From a virus, in IMG/VR virus record IMGVR_UViG_3300013103_001742, positions 1 to 64,000 of that record: a DNA stretch of 64,000 nt. One strand, 5' to 3'. Both the position numbers and the translations under genes were made by a program. Positions 16,580-25,218 of this stretch are shown in pieces. Under the pieces are notes generated by a model, which was not told the DNA's origin, did not search any database, and was given only the letters and a program-made list of their open reading frames with translations. Each line of letters opens with the position of its first letter. Position 1 is the first letter of the stretch.

Positions 16580-18178
16580 TCAAGCGGCGCGTACAGCGGC
16601 TGTGTGATAGCACATATCTGTAAAGTCATAAGTAGACCAAGTACCGGACTCAAGGTCGTAGACGTACATTTTGTCACTCACTAAGTAAGAACCGCCTTCT
16701 TGATAGATTCCGCCGAAGATGTAGATTTTACTCCCGTAAATTACGCCAGCAGCGTCTGAAAGACCGCGAGGCCCGTGGCTAATAAGGTGCCAGCTTCCAT
16801 CGTACATGAGAAGTTCATCTCTACAACTGGAACCATCGTATCCCCCGAAGATGTACATTCTCTCACCGTCAGTTAGTCCTATATGGCCTACGCAACCGTT
16901 TGGGTGGAACGGGCAGTCTTGTAGTTGAGCCCATGTGTTAGTGAGGAAATCAAACGAATATAGTTTGTTGTCACGTACTGGTGGGTTACCTTCACCACAA
17001 GGAGCGTCTTCCCGCTCACCACCGTACACGTACATTTTGTCCCCTATCACTACTGCTGTGTGGCCTGTGACACAAAAAGGTGCATTTGGCATGCTGGACC
17101 ACGTTGCGTACTCGTATTTCACTTCGATGTCGACCGGTTTAGGGGTGTAGAATAAATTGAGGTAAAACTCCCTGTCATAATTCCGAACCCATCCAGCACC
17201 TGCTCGTTCATCGGAATACCATCCATATGAAGTGAGCTTCGTTGAACCCCCCGCGGTAACTAAGTCTATAGAGGTCTGAATTGAGGAATCAGTTCGAGTG
17301 TCACTTAACCCCTCACCAGTGTCCCAAAGCGTGTATGTTCTGTCACTTCTAGTGTATTTGACGGTTAAAGTTCTTGGAATAATGGGAGAATGTTGTAGAT
17401 AAGTTGTGAAGATGGGGTTGTGAAGCGTGAAATGTTCTACCGCTATATTGTCAAGTCTGCATCGCCAGAATGTGTTGTTGACCAAGTAAGTTGGTGGTGG
17501 GTTGGGGTTAGGGCATGTTCCACCTAGAACGTATATACTATTCCCCCACACAGCCGCTGAGTGGTTGAACCGTACACCTGGCATAAATCCCAAAATCCGC
17601 CAAATGTCTGTTTGGGGGTTATATGCGTAGTAAGTACTCGTTACACCACTTGATGTTGATCCACCTAAAACGTACATCAGACCCTTATGCATTACAGCTG
17701 CGTGATGACTCACCGCGACTATTTGTGCCTCCCGATCCTCTAAGCTTTCGTTGTAGATGTCGTACAGTAAAAACCGCGGGTTGCCATAGTAATAGCCTAG
17801 AAGGAATACGGGCTTTACACAGCGTGTTGGTAGTCCACCACGTCTTACTTCCAGAAAGCCACTTATTTCGGAACATTCAGCTAAACCAAACTTCCTAGAG
17901 ACTATCCTGGGAGTGCCTTCGTCAAACCGTAATACAACTATATCTCCAATGTCAAACGCTGAAGCGGCGTGCTCGGACGTTCCACCTATTTCTAAGGTAG
18001 TGGGTGTGCAATGATAATGAAACAAAACATTATCGTAAATTTCACCTGTTGGGTTAAGCCCACCGTCCAGGATTTCCACTTTCGCTTTATCACCGGGCTC
18101 ACACAGGCTGAGGATCCTCGCCCATTTATGGAACCTACCAACCATACTGTCTGCGTTTGTTATATTATACTCTGACAT
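16580..18178 (-). CDS. Kelch-repeat propeller tail protein
   Basis: At least five Kelch blades are visible, with x-Y-V-L-G-G, x-Y-V-Y-G-G and x-Y-I-F-G-G motifs followed by Y-x-x-x-x-x-x-W. About 120 residues (roughly 235-355, beta-rich with many Tyr and Thr) are inserted between blades two and three and may be a jelly-roll. The first 130 residues form a separate virion-attachment domain. Its job is probably host-surface or glycan binding. The start follows the CAP-domain gene's stop by one base. Confidence 0.75.
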   Translation of the reverse strand: MSEYNITNADSMVGRFHKWARILSLCEPGDKAKVEILDGGLNPTGEIYDNVLFHYHCTPTTLEIGGTSEHAASAFDIGDIVVLRFDEGTPRIVSRKFGLAECSEISGFLEVRRGGLPTRCVKPVFLLGYYYGNPRFLLYDIYNESLEDREAQIVAVSHHAAVMHKGLMYVLGGSTSSGVTSTYYAYNPQTDIWRILGFMPGVRFNHSAAVWGNSIYVLGGTCPNPNPPPTYLVNNTFWRCRLDNIAVEHFTLHNPIFTTYLQHSPIIPRTLTVKYTRSDRTYTLWDTGEGLSDTRTDSSIQTSIDLVTAGGSTKLTSYGWYSDERAGAGWVRNYDREFYLNLFYTPKPVDIEVKYEYATWSSMPNAPFCVTGHTAVVIGDKMYVYGGEREDAPCGEGNPPVRDNKLYSFDFLTNTWAQLQDCPFHPNGCVGHIGLTDGERMYIFGGYDGSSCRDELLMYDGSWHLISHGPRGLSDAAGVIYGSKIYIFGGIYQEGGSYLVSDKMYVYDLESGTWSTYDFTDMCYHTAAVRAA

Positions 18179-18179
18179 C

Positions 18180-19790
18180 TTACCACCAGAATCTTACGGG
18201 AAGTAATATATCTGACCCACGATCCAAAGTGTACGCTACGTTGCTATCACTTATTGGGTCGAAAAACATTCTTCCGTCAGGTGCTTTGTAGACGAACGGG
18301 TAGTCTGCACCCCACGGAACTGGACCACGACACGCTGGTTCTAACACAAGGTTCCCTTTTTGGTCTAAGGACTTGCTAGTGCCACCCTTTAGGATAACCC
18401 CACGTTCGCCTATGTTATACCTATAAGAGTCACTACATCTTAACCAGAAGTAGCTCCCTTTGAAGTCCACTAACCAATGCAAACGCGAGTCCCCAACCCA
18501 GCGATCCTTCATTGTCACTCCTATACCGCCTTCTATTACGTTACCATCTGAGTCCAGCAAGCCACATCCTCGTATTATACCACTCGTCCAGCAGTGGGTC
18601 TCAAACCAACCAAATCCTATTATGAAAGGATTGCATTCGTCCTCATAGTCTTTTAGCCACCCATAAACTATCATATAGCTCCCAGGATAGAAGCAATGCT
18701 GACTGTCAGCGAAATTCCAACGTATTGTCCACACCCTATCCTGTATATATGAGTTGCCTATCGCTTCTTTGTTATTCCACGCAAACTCCAACCTATTATC
18801 ACTTGGGATGGGGCTCTTTTCTTGGTCTAGATAGTACTCAACGTAACATGGTCCTAGCTCGAATTGAAACCGTATTTTGTAGAGAGCACAAATTTGAGGG
18901 AGCTTTATCTGAGTGATAATTACCGGTTTGGGTTCTTTGTACTCGATCCATTCGTCTTCATACCATACTTTAACCAATTTATAATCCTGATGCCAGTGAA
19001 TCTTTTCGACACATTCGCCTGTACATGGTAGCTCCGGCTTAGCTACAACCGCGCTCTCGAATGGACCATCATCACTCGCGAAGATCGCGACGGCTATATA
19101 CTTCTTATATACATTTCCTACGTTATCTGTCCACATCCAATACGCTATTCCGAAACCTACCCTATTAAACGCCGGGTTCATAATATTACCACGATGTCCA
19201 GAGCTAGACATCCACCCCTCAAACAAGTCTATAGCAACAGCGGAAGTTCCTTTGAATGTGTTGACATATTCCTTACAGGCTATATTCTCGCTTGTGGGTA
19301 CTTTTTTATATCCGAAATACTCTAGTCTCGCAGTATGATCCCTGCCAAAACTATCAGTGTGCCGGAAGTAGTCATTTTCGACCATGTCGCGCGCGTGCCA
19401 GAACGCTATCTCACACAAGGCTTTATCTAACTCCAAGTGCCTACACTCGGCAGGGGGGCATTCATCTGGGTGTGTCACTCTAGCGTCATTGTGTAAATCC
19501 AACATCTTCATACAAAAGCTTTCGTTCGCGATTTCTGGTGTTGGTTCAACATCTGAGTCAGTACACGTAGGAACGCAGAGTAGGCAGTCAATTGCGTTTC
19601 TATCTTTTGGAAGTAAATATGCTTTCACTTCGGTTCGGTTGCACTCGAAACCTTCAGGGCATAGGAAGGTTTCAACTTCGGTTTTATCACCTTCTGTCCT
19701 AGAAGACGTAGAAGCTTTGACGTTCGTGGGATTACACAACCCACGTGGTCTCCAAGGGTGTGGGCATAAGTATGCAATTAGTTCCGTCAT
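18180..19790 (-). CDS. CAP (SCP/YkwD-like) domain tail protein
   Basis: Residues about 88-245 form a CAP domain: L-D-L-H-N-D-A-R, H144 in Y-F-R-H, E168 in S-E-N-I-A, and H199 in S-G-H-R-G-N-I-M-N-P, which are the usual CAP cavity residues. The N-terminal 80 residues and the C-terminal 290 are Cys-rich and not recognised. CAP proteins are common secreted factors; in a phage tail operon this one is likely virion-borne and may bind or cut a cell-envelope component. The ATG overlaps the upstream stop (ATGA). Confidence 0.75.
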   Translation of the reverse strand: MTELIAYLCPHPWRPRGLCNPTNVKASTSSRTEGDKTEVETFLCPEGFECNRTEVKAYLLPKDRNAIDCLLCVPTCTDSDVEPTPEIANESFCMKMLDLHNDARVTHPDECPPAECRHLELDKALCEIAFWHARDMVENDYFRHTDSFGRDHTARLEYFGYKKVPTSENIACKEYVNTFKGTSAVAIDLFEGWMSSSGHRGNIMNPAFNRVGFGIAYWMWTDNVGNVYKKYIAVAIFASDDGPFESAVVAKPELPCTGECVEKIHWHQDYKLVKVWYEDEWIEYKEPKPVIITQIKLPQICALYKIRFQFELGPCYVEYYLDQEKSPIPSDNRLEFAWNNKEAIGNSYIQDRVWTIRWNFADSQHCFYPGSYMIVYGWLKDYEDECNPFIIGFGWFETHCWTSGIIRGCGLLDSDGNVIEGGIGVTMKDRWVGDSRLHWLVDFKGSYFWLRCSDSYRYNIGERGVILKGGTSKSLDQKGNLVLEPACRGPVPWGADYPFVYKAPDGRMFFDPISDSNVAYTLDRGSDILLPVRFWW

Positions 19791-20512
19791 GACACAGTAA
19801 AAGAGTCATTCGCAATTGTGTCTGAGTCGCTGTCCTGGTATCCATACTTTGACATTTTTAACGAATGTGTCCCAACCTTTAACTTCCCCAAATAAATCCT
19901 TCCTTGTAAGTCTGTTGTTCCTATGTACTTACCATCAACCCACACAAAGACACTTGGGATTATTGTACGAGTGCAAGCATCTCTCACGGTCAGGTACACT
20001 TCGCGGGTTTCTGGCTTCCACCTTAGGGTGATGTGGCCGTATCTATCTTCCTTTATAGCTTCTAAGAGCACCGACGCTTCTTCTGTACAATGCACTTCAA
20101 TTCGATCGAATAAGGTCTGATATTTAACTTTAAGGATTCCTGAAAACTCTTCGCTTAATAAGATCGTACCCTCAGTAGTTACTTTTGGTGGGGGCCCTTC
20201 ACGTCCTACCCACTCCCATTCAAAGTTGGAGTGATAAGGGTACCGTAAATTAGCACTCTTGCTCCGCGCGAAAGTGATCTCGTCTTCCTGTGATAATGGT
20301 AAGCCTTCCGCTTCAAGTCTCGCAGTGCCCATACTTACTCTTAACTCTGGTTTGAGCAGCGCAGGAAAGCACCGAACATAAGCGAATTCCCCAGGCGGGA
20401 ATGTGGATTGACCTCTGTTTTTTTCCGAGTCTAACTCAAGCGTGAAGGACTTTACTTCAACCCCAGCACAAGTCTTTGAGATCCCAACTTGGATTTGACT
20501 TCTAGCAGGCAT
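19787..20512 (-). CDS. distal tail protein with shared domain plus PEGA-like domain
   Basis: Residues about 10-165 match a domain also found in the next two tail genes upstream (F-T-L-E-L-D-S-E..., D-E-I-T-F-A, W-x-W-V-G, L-K-V-K-Y). The C-terminal 70 residues look like a PEGA or carboxypeptidase-regulatory beta-sandwich (V-F-V-W-V-D-G-K-Y-I-G-T-T-D). It overlaps both neighbours by a few bases. It is probably a structural component of the tail tip. Confidence 0.6.
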   Translation of the reverse strand: MPARSQIQVGISKTCAGVEVKSFTLELDSEKNRGQSTFPPGEFAYVRCFPALLKPELRVSMGTARLEAEGLPLSQEDEITFARSKSANLRYPYHSNFEWEWVGREGPPPKVTTEGTILLSEEFSGILKVKYQTLFDRIEVHCTEEASVLLEAIKEDRYGHITLRWKPETREVYLTVRDACTRTIIPSVFVWVDGKYIGTTDLQGRIYLGKLKVGTHSLKMSKYGYQDSDSDTIANDSFTVS

Positions 20513-21012
20513 TACTTCTCCTCTACTTCCTTAATAAGGATGAGAACCAAGTAGGTCTCATAGTCTCTAGGAGGTACAGTTATGCTATAGACACGGTAAA
20601 AGCTCGTGTATGTCAGTTGTAGTACCGCGCACCCTTCTTTAGCGGCCACAATTGTTGAACCCCCAATACAGGTGACCTGACCCAAACTCGTCCCAAACCA
20701 GTCGTATGAGACGAGAGCCCGGATGTATCGATGTGTTGAGGCTTCTTTTGTGTCAGCGAATGTTAATATCTCATCTTCGATGGTTTCTGTACTGCTTCCT
20801 TCCGCGTTGATCGATCCGTCACTTGACGTCAGTGTGATCCGCATATCATGAGGGTATGTATACACCCTAAAATATACTTTTTCTCCATATGTGAAGCAGT
20901 TCTTCCCTTCATTACGCTCAGCATCTAACTCGGCTGTGATCCCATGTCCTGGTTCAGCAACACACAGTGCCTTAAACGTTACAGTGATGCTACCTTTTGT
21001 GACTTCTGCCAT
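20512..21012 (-). CDS. distal tail protein, shared-domain paralogue
   Basis: Nearly the whole 166-residue protein is the domain shared with its neighbours: E-L-D-A-E-R-N-E-G, Y-F-R-V-Y, D-E-I-L-T-F-A, Y-D-W-F-G, L-Q-L-T-Y. AGGAGCTGAAGG precedes the ATG. It is probably a tail-tip structural protein that arose by duplication. Confidence 0.55.
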   Translation of the reverse strand: MAEVTKGSITVTFKALCVAEPGHGITAELDAERNEGKNCFTYGEKVYFRVYTYPHDMRITLTSSDGSINAEGSSTETIEDEILTFADTKEASTHRYIRALVSYDWFGTSLGQVTCIGGSTIVAAKEGCAVLQLTYTSFYRVYSITVPPRDYETYLVLILIKEVEEK

Positions 21013-21022
21013 CCTTCAGCTC

Positions 21023-21256
21023 CTAAACATCAGCTCTGACTACCTTTGGTTCGCGCGGGGTTCCTTTTCTCTTCCCAATGACAACGTATTGTGTTCCTGC
21101 TCTTCCCACAACAACTCGATCGCCTACTGTGAACGAGTGACTTGATGTAGCTCTTATGGTTGAAGCCCCAACCTTTACTATGTACAAGCCTTCACGGAAT
21201 CCTGTAACCACACCAGTCTTAAGCTCTTCACTGGCTTCAAGAAGGTGGATTTTCAA
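21023..21256 (-). CDS. small beta-barrel tail protein, 77 aa
   Basis: A TTG at 21256 following GGAGG (9-base spacing) is preferred; a GTG at 21301 would add 15 residues and a longer overlap with the hub gene. The product has five or six short strands (T-G-V-V-T-G-F-R-E-G-L-Y-I-V-K-V, G-D-R-V-V-V-G-R) like an OB or SH3-type barrel. Small OB-fold proteins of this kind are common beside baseplate hub genes, but the role is inferred. Confidence 0.5.
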   Translation of the reverse strand: MKIHLLEASEELKTGVVTGFREGLYIVKVGASTIRATSSHSFTVGDRVVVGRAGTQYVVIGKRKGTPREPKVVRADV

Positions 21257-23405
21257 AGCAAACAACCTCCAAATCTTGCCAAATTTTACGTGTACTTCCA
21301 CTAAGATTTATCACAATATTAGCCTGCCGTATCAAGCCGCGCCCGTACAAGTTGTGCACATCGTCTTCCAGGTCAGCAACTTCGCCATCGACAGCACCTT
21401 CATACGGGACCCGGAAGGTGAACTTTCTCTTAAGGTAGTAGTTATCATCCAAGAATGACTTCCCACGAGTTACAGCAACAGAGTCCGTTGATATTAGATC
21501 ATCATCTATAGGATCACACTCCTTATCACCTTTACCCATGACTACCTTCACTGAGACAGCAGCGGCTTCTTCAGGGACAACAACACATACTAGGACGGGA
21601 CGTTCCTTTTCATCAGGTGCGAGTTTTCCACACGACACTTTATAGACATCATACTTTGTTGTGTATTTCACACGAAGTACACCACACTTACAGCCCGAAA
21701 TATGAAGCGTTTTCCCAGTTCGTACCACGTTTCCCTGGCACTTGCCTACCCATGTGTAGGAAAAATCCCCGTAAACTGGTCGTCTAAGGGAGCCGCTCTC
21801 GTTCGTGATAGTTATCGTCTCCTCCACCTCTTCCGTTTTCGCACCATGTACTTTTGTCACGGTTCCTGTTGAAACGACCTCGTATGGAAAACCAACCGGA
21901 TTCGAGTACACGCGAATATAAGCGCTATCAACGCCAGCTTCGTAGCATGGTTCACCATCATCCATCTCCAGTGTAAAAGAAACTTCATGACCTGTGGGCT
22001 CGCCTTTTACAACCACAGCATTACAGGTAGGAAGTTCTTCACTGTAATCCAACGAAACTAGGTTGGTATAACGATCGTAACGACGTGTTTCCGTTACCTC
22101 TGACAAGTCTTTCGGGCGAACAGTGAATTTCGGTCTGACTACTAAGCTCCCATCTGGTCTAGTACGGACAACAGCACCTACTGTTTCAGCTAACCTTCCT
22201 ATTATATCTAAGGGGTAACCTTCAAAACTACCATAGGGAATATAGTAGTCCACTGCTTCCCAGTCTAGAGGCACACTGCCGGCTAACTCTGATGCTATCG
22301 ACGACGCATTTAGGTCCATCCACTCTTTGTCGACTTTCTCCGCGAAGGGTTCTGTTAAGAGTGCTGCTTTAGCCCTTCCCCAAATTGTGAACTCTACTTC
22401 TGAACCTTCGCGTGACTCAAGAAGAAAAGAGTAGGTAGTGTCACCAACAGTTAATTGAATCCTTTCTGCACCCCAGTTGTGGGCGGGGTCACACATTGTG
22501 AATTTACTAGGGTCTTTCACAGTAACCTCAATGTGATTGATCTTTTCGCTCTCTCTTTGGCTAACGTGAACTTCGCTCACGACCGTACTGAAATCAACTC
22601 CATCAACCTTTAAAGACCAGTCAACCATCCTGCGAGTATATGAAGCTAAGATTGACGAACCTATATCCGGTGCGTTTGTGAACGTAAGTGTTAGATGACC
22701 GTTAAGATCAATGGCCCCACTAGCTATGTAGGTACCTGTTATAGTCCCGTTCTCATCAGCAACACCTTCGTATGAAACACCATTGATGGTGTAATGGATA
22801 ACGACAGAAGATATGTGTGGTACATAAGTCAAGGTGCTGGTGAACATCGTACTCACCCCGTCACCAAAACCCACCAGATCGCTCGGGGCGCCACCAACTG
22901 ACGATCGTAGATAATGCTCAGCAGTCAATGTAAATGTGGTCAAAACGTTACGTAGGAATTGGCTTCTTTGCGTTGGGTCACTAGAGATTAGGCTCTTCAG
23001 CTGCTGCGCGATCCCATCAGTAATCTGGTTCACATGGTAGATGTGTGATGGAGTGTTGTATTTCACGATTGTGTTTTTCAGCTGTTGCGCAGCGCCATCA
23101 ATGATTTGAGTTACAGGATAACTCCGTAGAGGTATGTTGAGTTTTGTAACTGTGTTCTTTAAAAACCGAGTTATGTTCTTTGGTGGTGGGAACTCGATTA
23201 ATCCCCATTGACGCATCAGCCATATTAGTGGTTGAGCTTGGAACTGGTTCAGCACGCTTCCTGAACTAGTTATTAGATACCAAGGGATATGTGCTTCCCT
23301 CAGAAGGGATAACTGTAAGTATTGTCCTCCTGAATTGGTTAGAATTCCGCTACGTGTTTGAACGAAGGCCTTGCCTGTCGTTTGGCCGAAAAGTACAACG
23401 GGCAC
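21237..23405 (-). CDS. baseplate hub / tail-tip protein, 722 aa
   Basis: Residues about 260-530 have the pattern of gp27/gpD-like hub proteins: V-S-E-V-H-V-S-Q-R-E, Y-S-F-L-L-E-S-R, a G-x-x-L-D-I-I-G-R-L-A-E turn and Y-T-N-L-V-S-L-D-Y-S-E. Two short repeats with I-x-D-G-x-A-Q-Q-L-K lie near residues 100-140. Residues about 178-262 share a module with the gene at 23418, and residues about 540-690 share a domain with the two genes downstream. The GTG start follows AGGGAG. It probably forms the ring at the tail end that carries the adhesins. Confidence 0.65.
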   Translation of the reverse strand: MPVVLFGQTTGKAFVQTRSGILTNSGGQYLQLSLLREAHIPWYLITSSGSVLNQFQAQPLIWLMRQWGLIEFPPPKNITRFLKNTVTKLNIPLRSYPVTQIIDGAAQQLKNTIVKYNTPSHIYHVNQITDGIAQQLKSLISSDPTQRSQFLRNVLTTFTLTAEHYLRSSVGGAPSDLVGFGDGVSTMFTSTLTYVPHISSVVIHYTINGVSYEGVADENGTITGTYIASGAIDLNGHLTLTFTNAPDIGSSILASYTRRMVDWSLKVDGVDFSTVVSEVHVSQRESEKINHIEVTVKDPSKFTMCDPAHNWGAERIQLTVGDTTYSFLLESREGSEVEFTIWGRAKAALLTEPFAEKVDKEWMDLNASSIASELAGSVPLDWEAVDYYIPYGSFEGYPLDIIGRLAETVGAVVRTRPDGSLVVRPKFTVRPKDLSEVTETRRYDRYTNLVSLDYSEELPTCNAVVVKGEPTGHEVSFTLEMDDGEPCYEAGVDSAYIRVYSNPVGFPYEVVSTGTVTKVHGAKTEEVEETITITNESGSLRRPVYGDFSYTWVGKCQGNVVRTGKTLHISGCKCGVLRVKYTTKYDVYKVSCGKLAPDEKERPVLVCVVVPEEAAAVSVKVVMGKGDKECDPIDDDLISTDSVAVTRGKSFLDDNYYLKRKFTFRVPYEGAVDGEVADLEDDVHNLYGRGLIRQANIVINLSGSTRKIWQDLEVVCFENPPS

Positions 23406-23417
23406 TTGAGCACTCCC

Positions 23418-24821
23418 TTATTCGACATAGATTTCCAACATCACACCATTATCACTGTATGGGCCAATCCCAGCCGGAACTACTTCCTTCCACCACAGTG
23501 GTGCAGCTGCGGGGTGAGTTTTAAAAGTAATAGTATCACCCGACACCCAAGCACCTCCCCAAGCGGAAGGAGGAATCGTAAAGTAAGGCTGACCTGTGTT
23601 TGAGTTTATTGGGCTAAAGCTCGAGGTGATATTTCCAGTACCGACACTTCCTTCGTTAGCACCAGAGCAAGTGAACTCGGTCGCGCTAGTGAATGTTATA
23701 GTCCAGTCATCCTCTACTGTGCCTTGGTTATCTTCGGTCATCAATGCGTGGTTGAAAGTCCCGTTTGCTGAATTGACCACTACATCGGAGTGACTCGGTT
23801 CTATATCCCCAATAGGGACGCATATACCTACAAAAGTGTTCGCAGCGAGGTAATCATTCGCAACAGGTTCCGCTAAGTCTATAGTACAAACATACCCACT
23901 CCAAGAGTAAGCTCGTTTAGTGTAGTCACACGTTATTTGTGTTCCAGAATCAGGAGCCGCGGTGAAGGTAAGGTTAATAAGTCCATCCGAGTTTACAGAA
24001 CCGGATGAAATGTTTGTCCCCGTGATATTTCCGTTTTCATCAGCAAACCCAGTATAAGTAGCTCCTCCGATAGTATAGTAAACTACTACTGTGTTCGGCT
24101 CCACAGGAGGGTGTTCTAATGTATCAGTGAAGTTAGTTGTGTTCCCATCTCCAGTTCCAATTACTTCATTCTCATATTTGTCATTTGCAACAGTGAGGTA
24201 CTCTAGTTCTCCGTTGTCATTGTAGCTGAATACTTTATTGTTTCCTAAATACGTTCCATATGGGTATACGTCTTCAGAGTCCGCGTCAGGTGCAGATTCC
24301 TTTACCCACATACCTTGTACAGAATCGAATTTCACCGCGTCAAACGCTCTCACACCAGCCATGATTGTTTGGCCAACCAAGAAGTGACTGTTGATTGCGA
24401 TAGTCATCCCGTTTGCAATATGGTAGTCATCACTTTCAAACTCGATCGAGATTTGAGTTGCACCAGCAGTTACGTCTGAGTGTAGTGCGCCTCCACCATA
24501 CCATTTATAGCTGTCATCAATATCCCCTTGAGTGTCTGTCTGTGTCCCCTCAGCTAGATAAAACCTGTCACCCGCCGGACTGGGGTATAAGATGTAAGCT
24601 AACACACCATATGCAACTTCATTTGCTGCGTTTTTGTTCCATAGAAACTCTTTACGGTATCTAGTTTTACCATTCATCCTCTCAGGACGTGTTACGCGAG
24701 GGAATAGATTAAACCGAGTACGGTTTGGTACCTCGATGTAACTTTTTCGCCCACCGTTGTTGTCTGTGTCCGTAACAGTTGCGCTTTTCACAAATGCCAA
24801 ATCGTCTCTTGTTACAGCCAT
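23418..24821 (-). CDS. distal tail structural protein, 467 aa
   Basis: AGGAGGTGAAAT precedes the ATG. The beta-rich product lacks cysteine-rich or enzymatic motifs. Residues about 220-306 (G-T-G-D-G-N-T-T-N-F, A-D-E-N-G-N-I-T-G-T, F-T-A-A-P-D-S-G) repeat a module in the hub gene. Its position between the tape-measure side gene and the hub suggests a distal-tail or tail-tip component. Confidence 0.55.
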   Translation of the reverse strand: MAVTRDDLAFVKSATVTDTDNNGGRKSYIEVPNRTRFNLFPRVTRPERMNGKTRYRKEFLWNKNAANEVAYGVLAYILYPSPAGDRFYLAEGTQTDTQGDIDDSYKWYGGGALHSDVTAGATQISIEFESDDYHIANGMTIAINSHFLVGQTIMAGVRAFDAVKFDSVQGMWVKESAPDADSEDVYPYGTYLGNNKVFSYNDNGELEYLTVANDKYENEVIGTGDGNTTNFTDTLEHPPVEPNTVVVYYTIGGATYTGFADENGNITGTNISSGSVNSDGLINLTFTAAPDSGTQITCDYTKRAYSWSGYVCTIDLAEPVANDYLAANTFVGICVPIGDIEPSHSDVVVNSANGTFNHALMTEDNQGTVEDDWTITFTSATEFTCSGANEGSVGTGNITSSFSPINSNTGQPYFTIPPSAWGGAWVSGDTITFKTHPAAAPLWWKEVVPAGIGPYSDNGVMLEIYVE

Positions 24822-24831
24822 ATTTCACCTC

Positions 24832-25218
24832 CTAAAGCTGCTTTACTTCACGTAGTTTTAGTACAACGTCGTACAGCCCACTAGGGTAAATTTGGTTCAT
24901 CTCAATACATGGAGGGTCTTCGTGGGCAAAACGGACCCTGTAAGTACTCCCATCATGGGTTAAGTTGTAGGTTGCGTTGGGGACCCGTGCCAATTCGAGG
25001 ACCTCATCAAGTTGATCTTCGGTAAATGTTGACAGCCTCCATTCACCTAATTTTGTAGTTAGTGTGATTGGCCTTCCGCCGATCAAAGTATGTTCCCACA
25101 CGATTTCTGTGCCCCCCAAAGTCCTATCTACAGATCCTGTTACTTCACTAACTAGTTTTTCATCAACCCAAAGCATGTCAGGTAACTCAATTCCTGCTAA
25201 CTTAAACTTTAAACTCAT
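24832..25218 (-). CDS. tail protein downstream of tape measure, 128 aa
   Basis: The ATG overlaps the stop of the tape measure gene (ATGA). The product is a compact beta-rich protein (R-P-I-T-L-T-T, T-Y-R-V-R-F-A-H-E, Y-D-V-V-L-K-L). By position it may act as a distal-tail adaptor. No sequence family is recognised. Confidence 0.5.
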   Translation of the reverse strand: MSLKFKLAGIELPDMLWVDEKLVSEVTGSVDRTLGGTEIVWEHTLIGGRPITLTTKLGEWRLSTFTEDQLDEVLELARVPNATYNLTHDGSTYRVRFAHEDPPCIEMNQIYPSGLYDVVLKLREVKQL

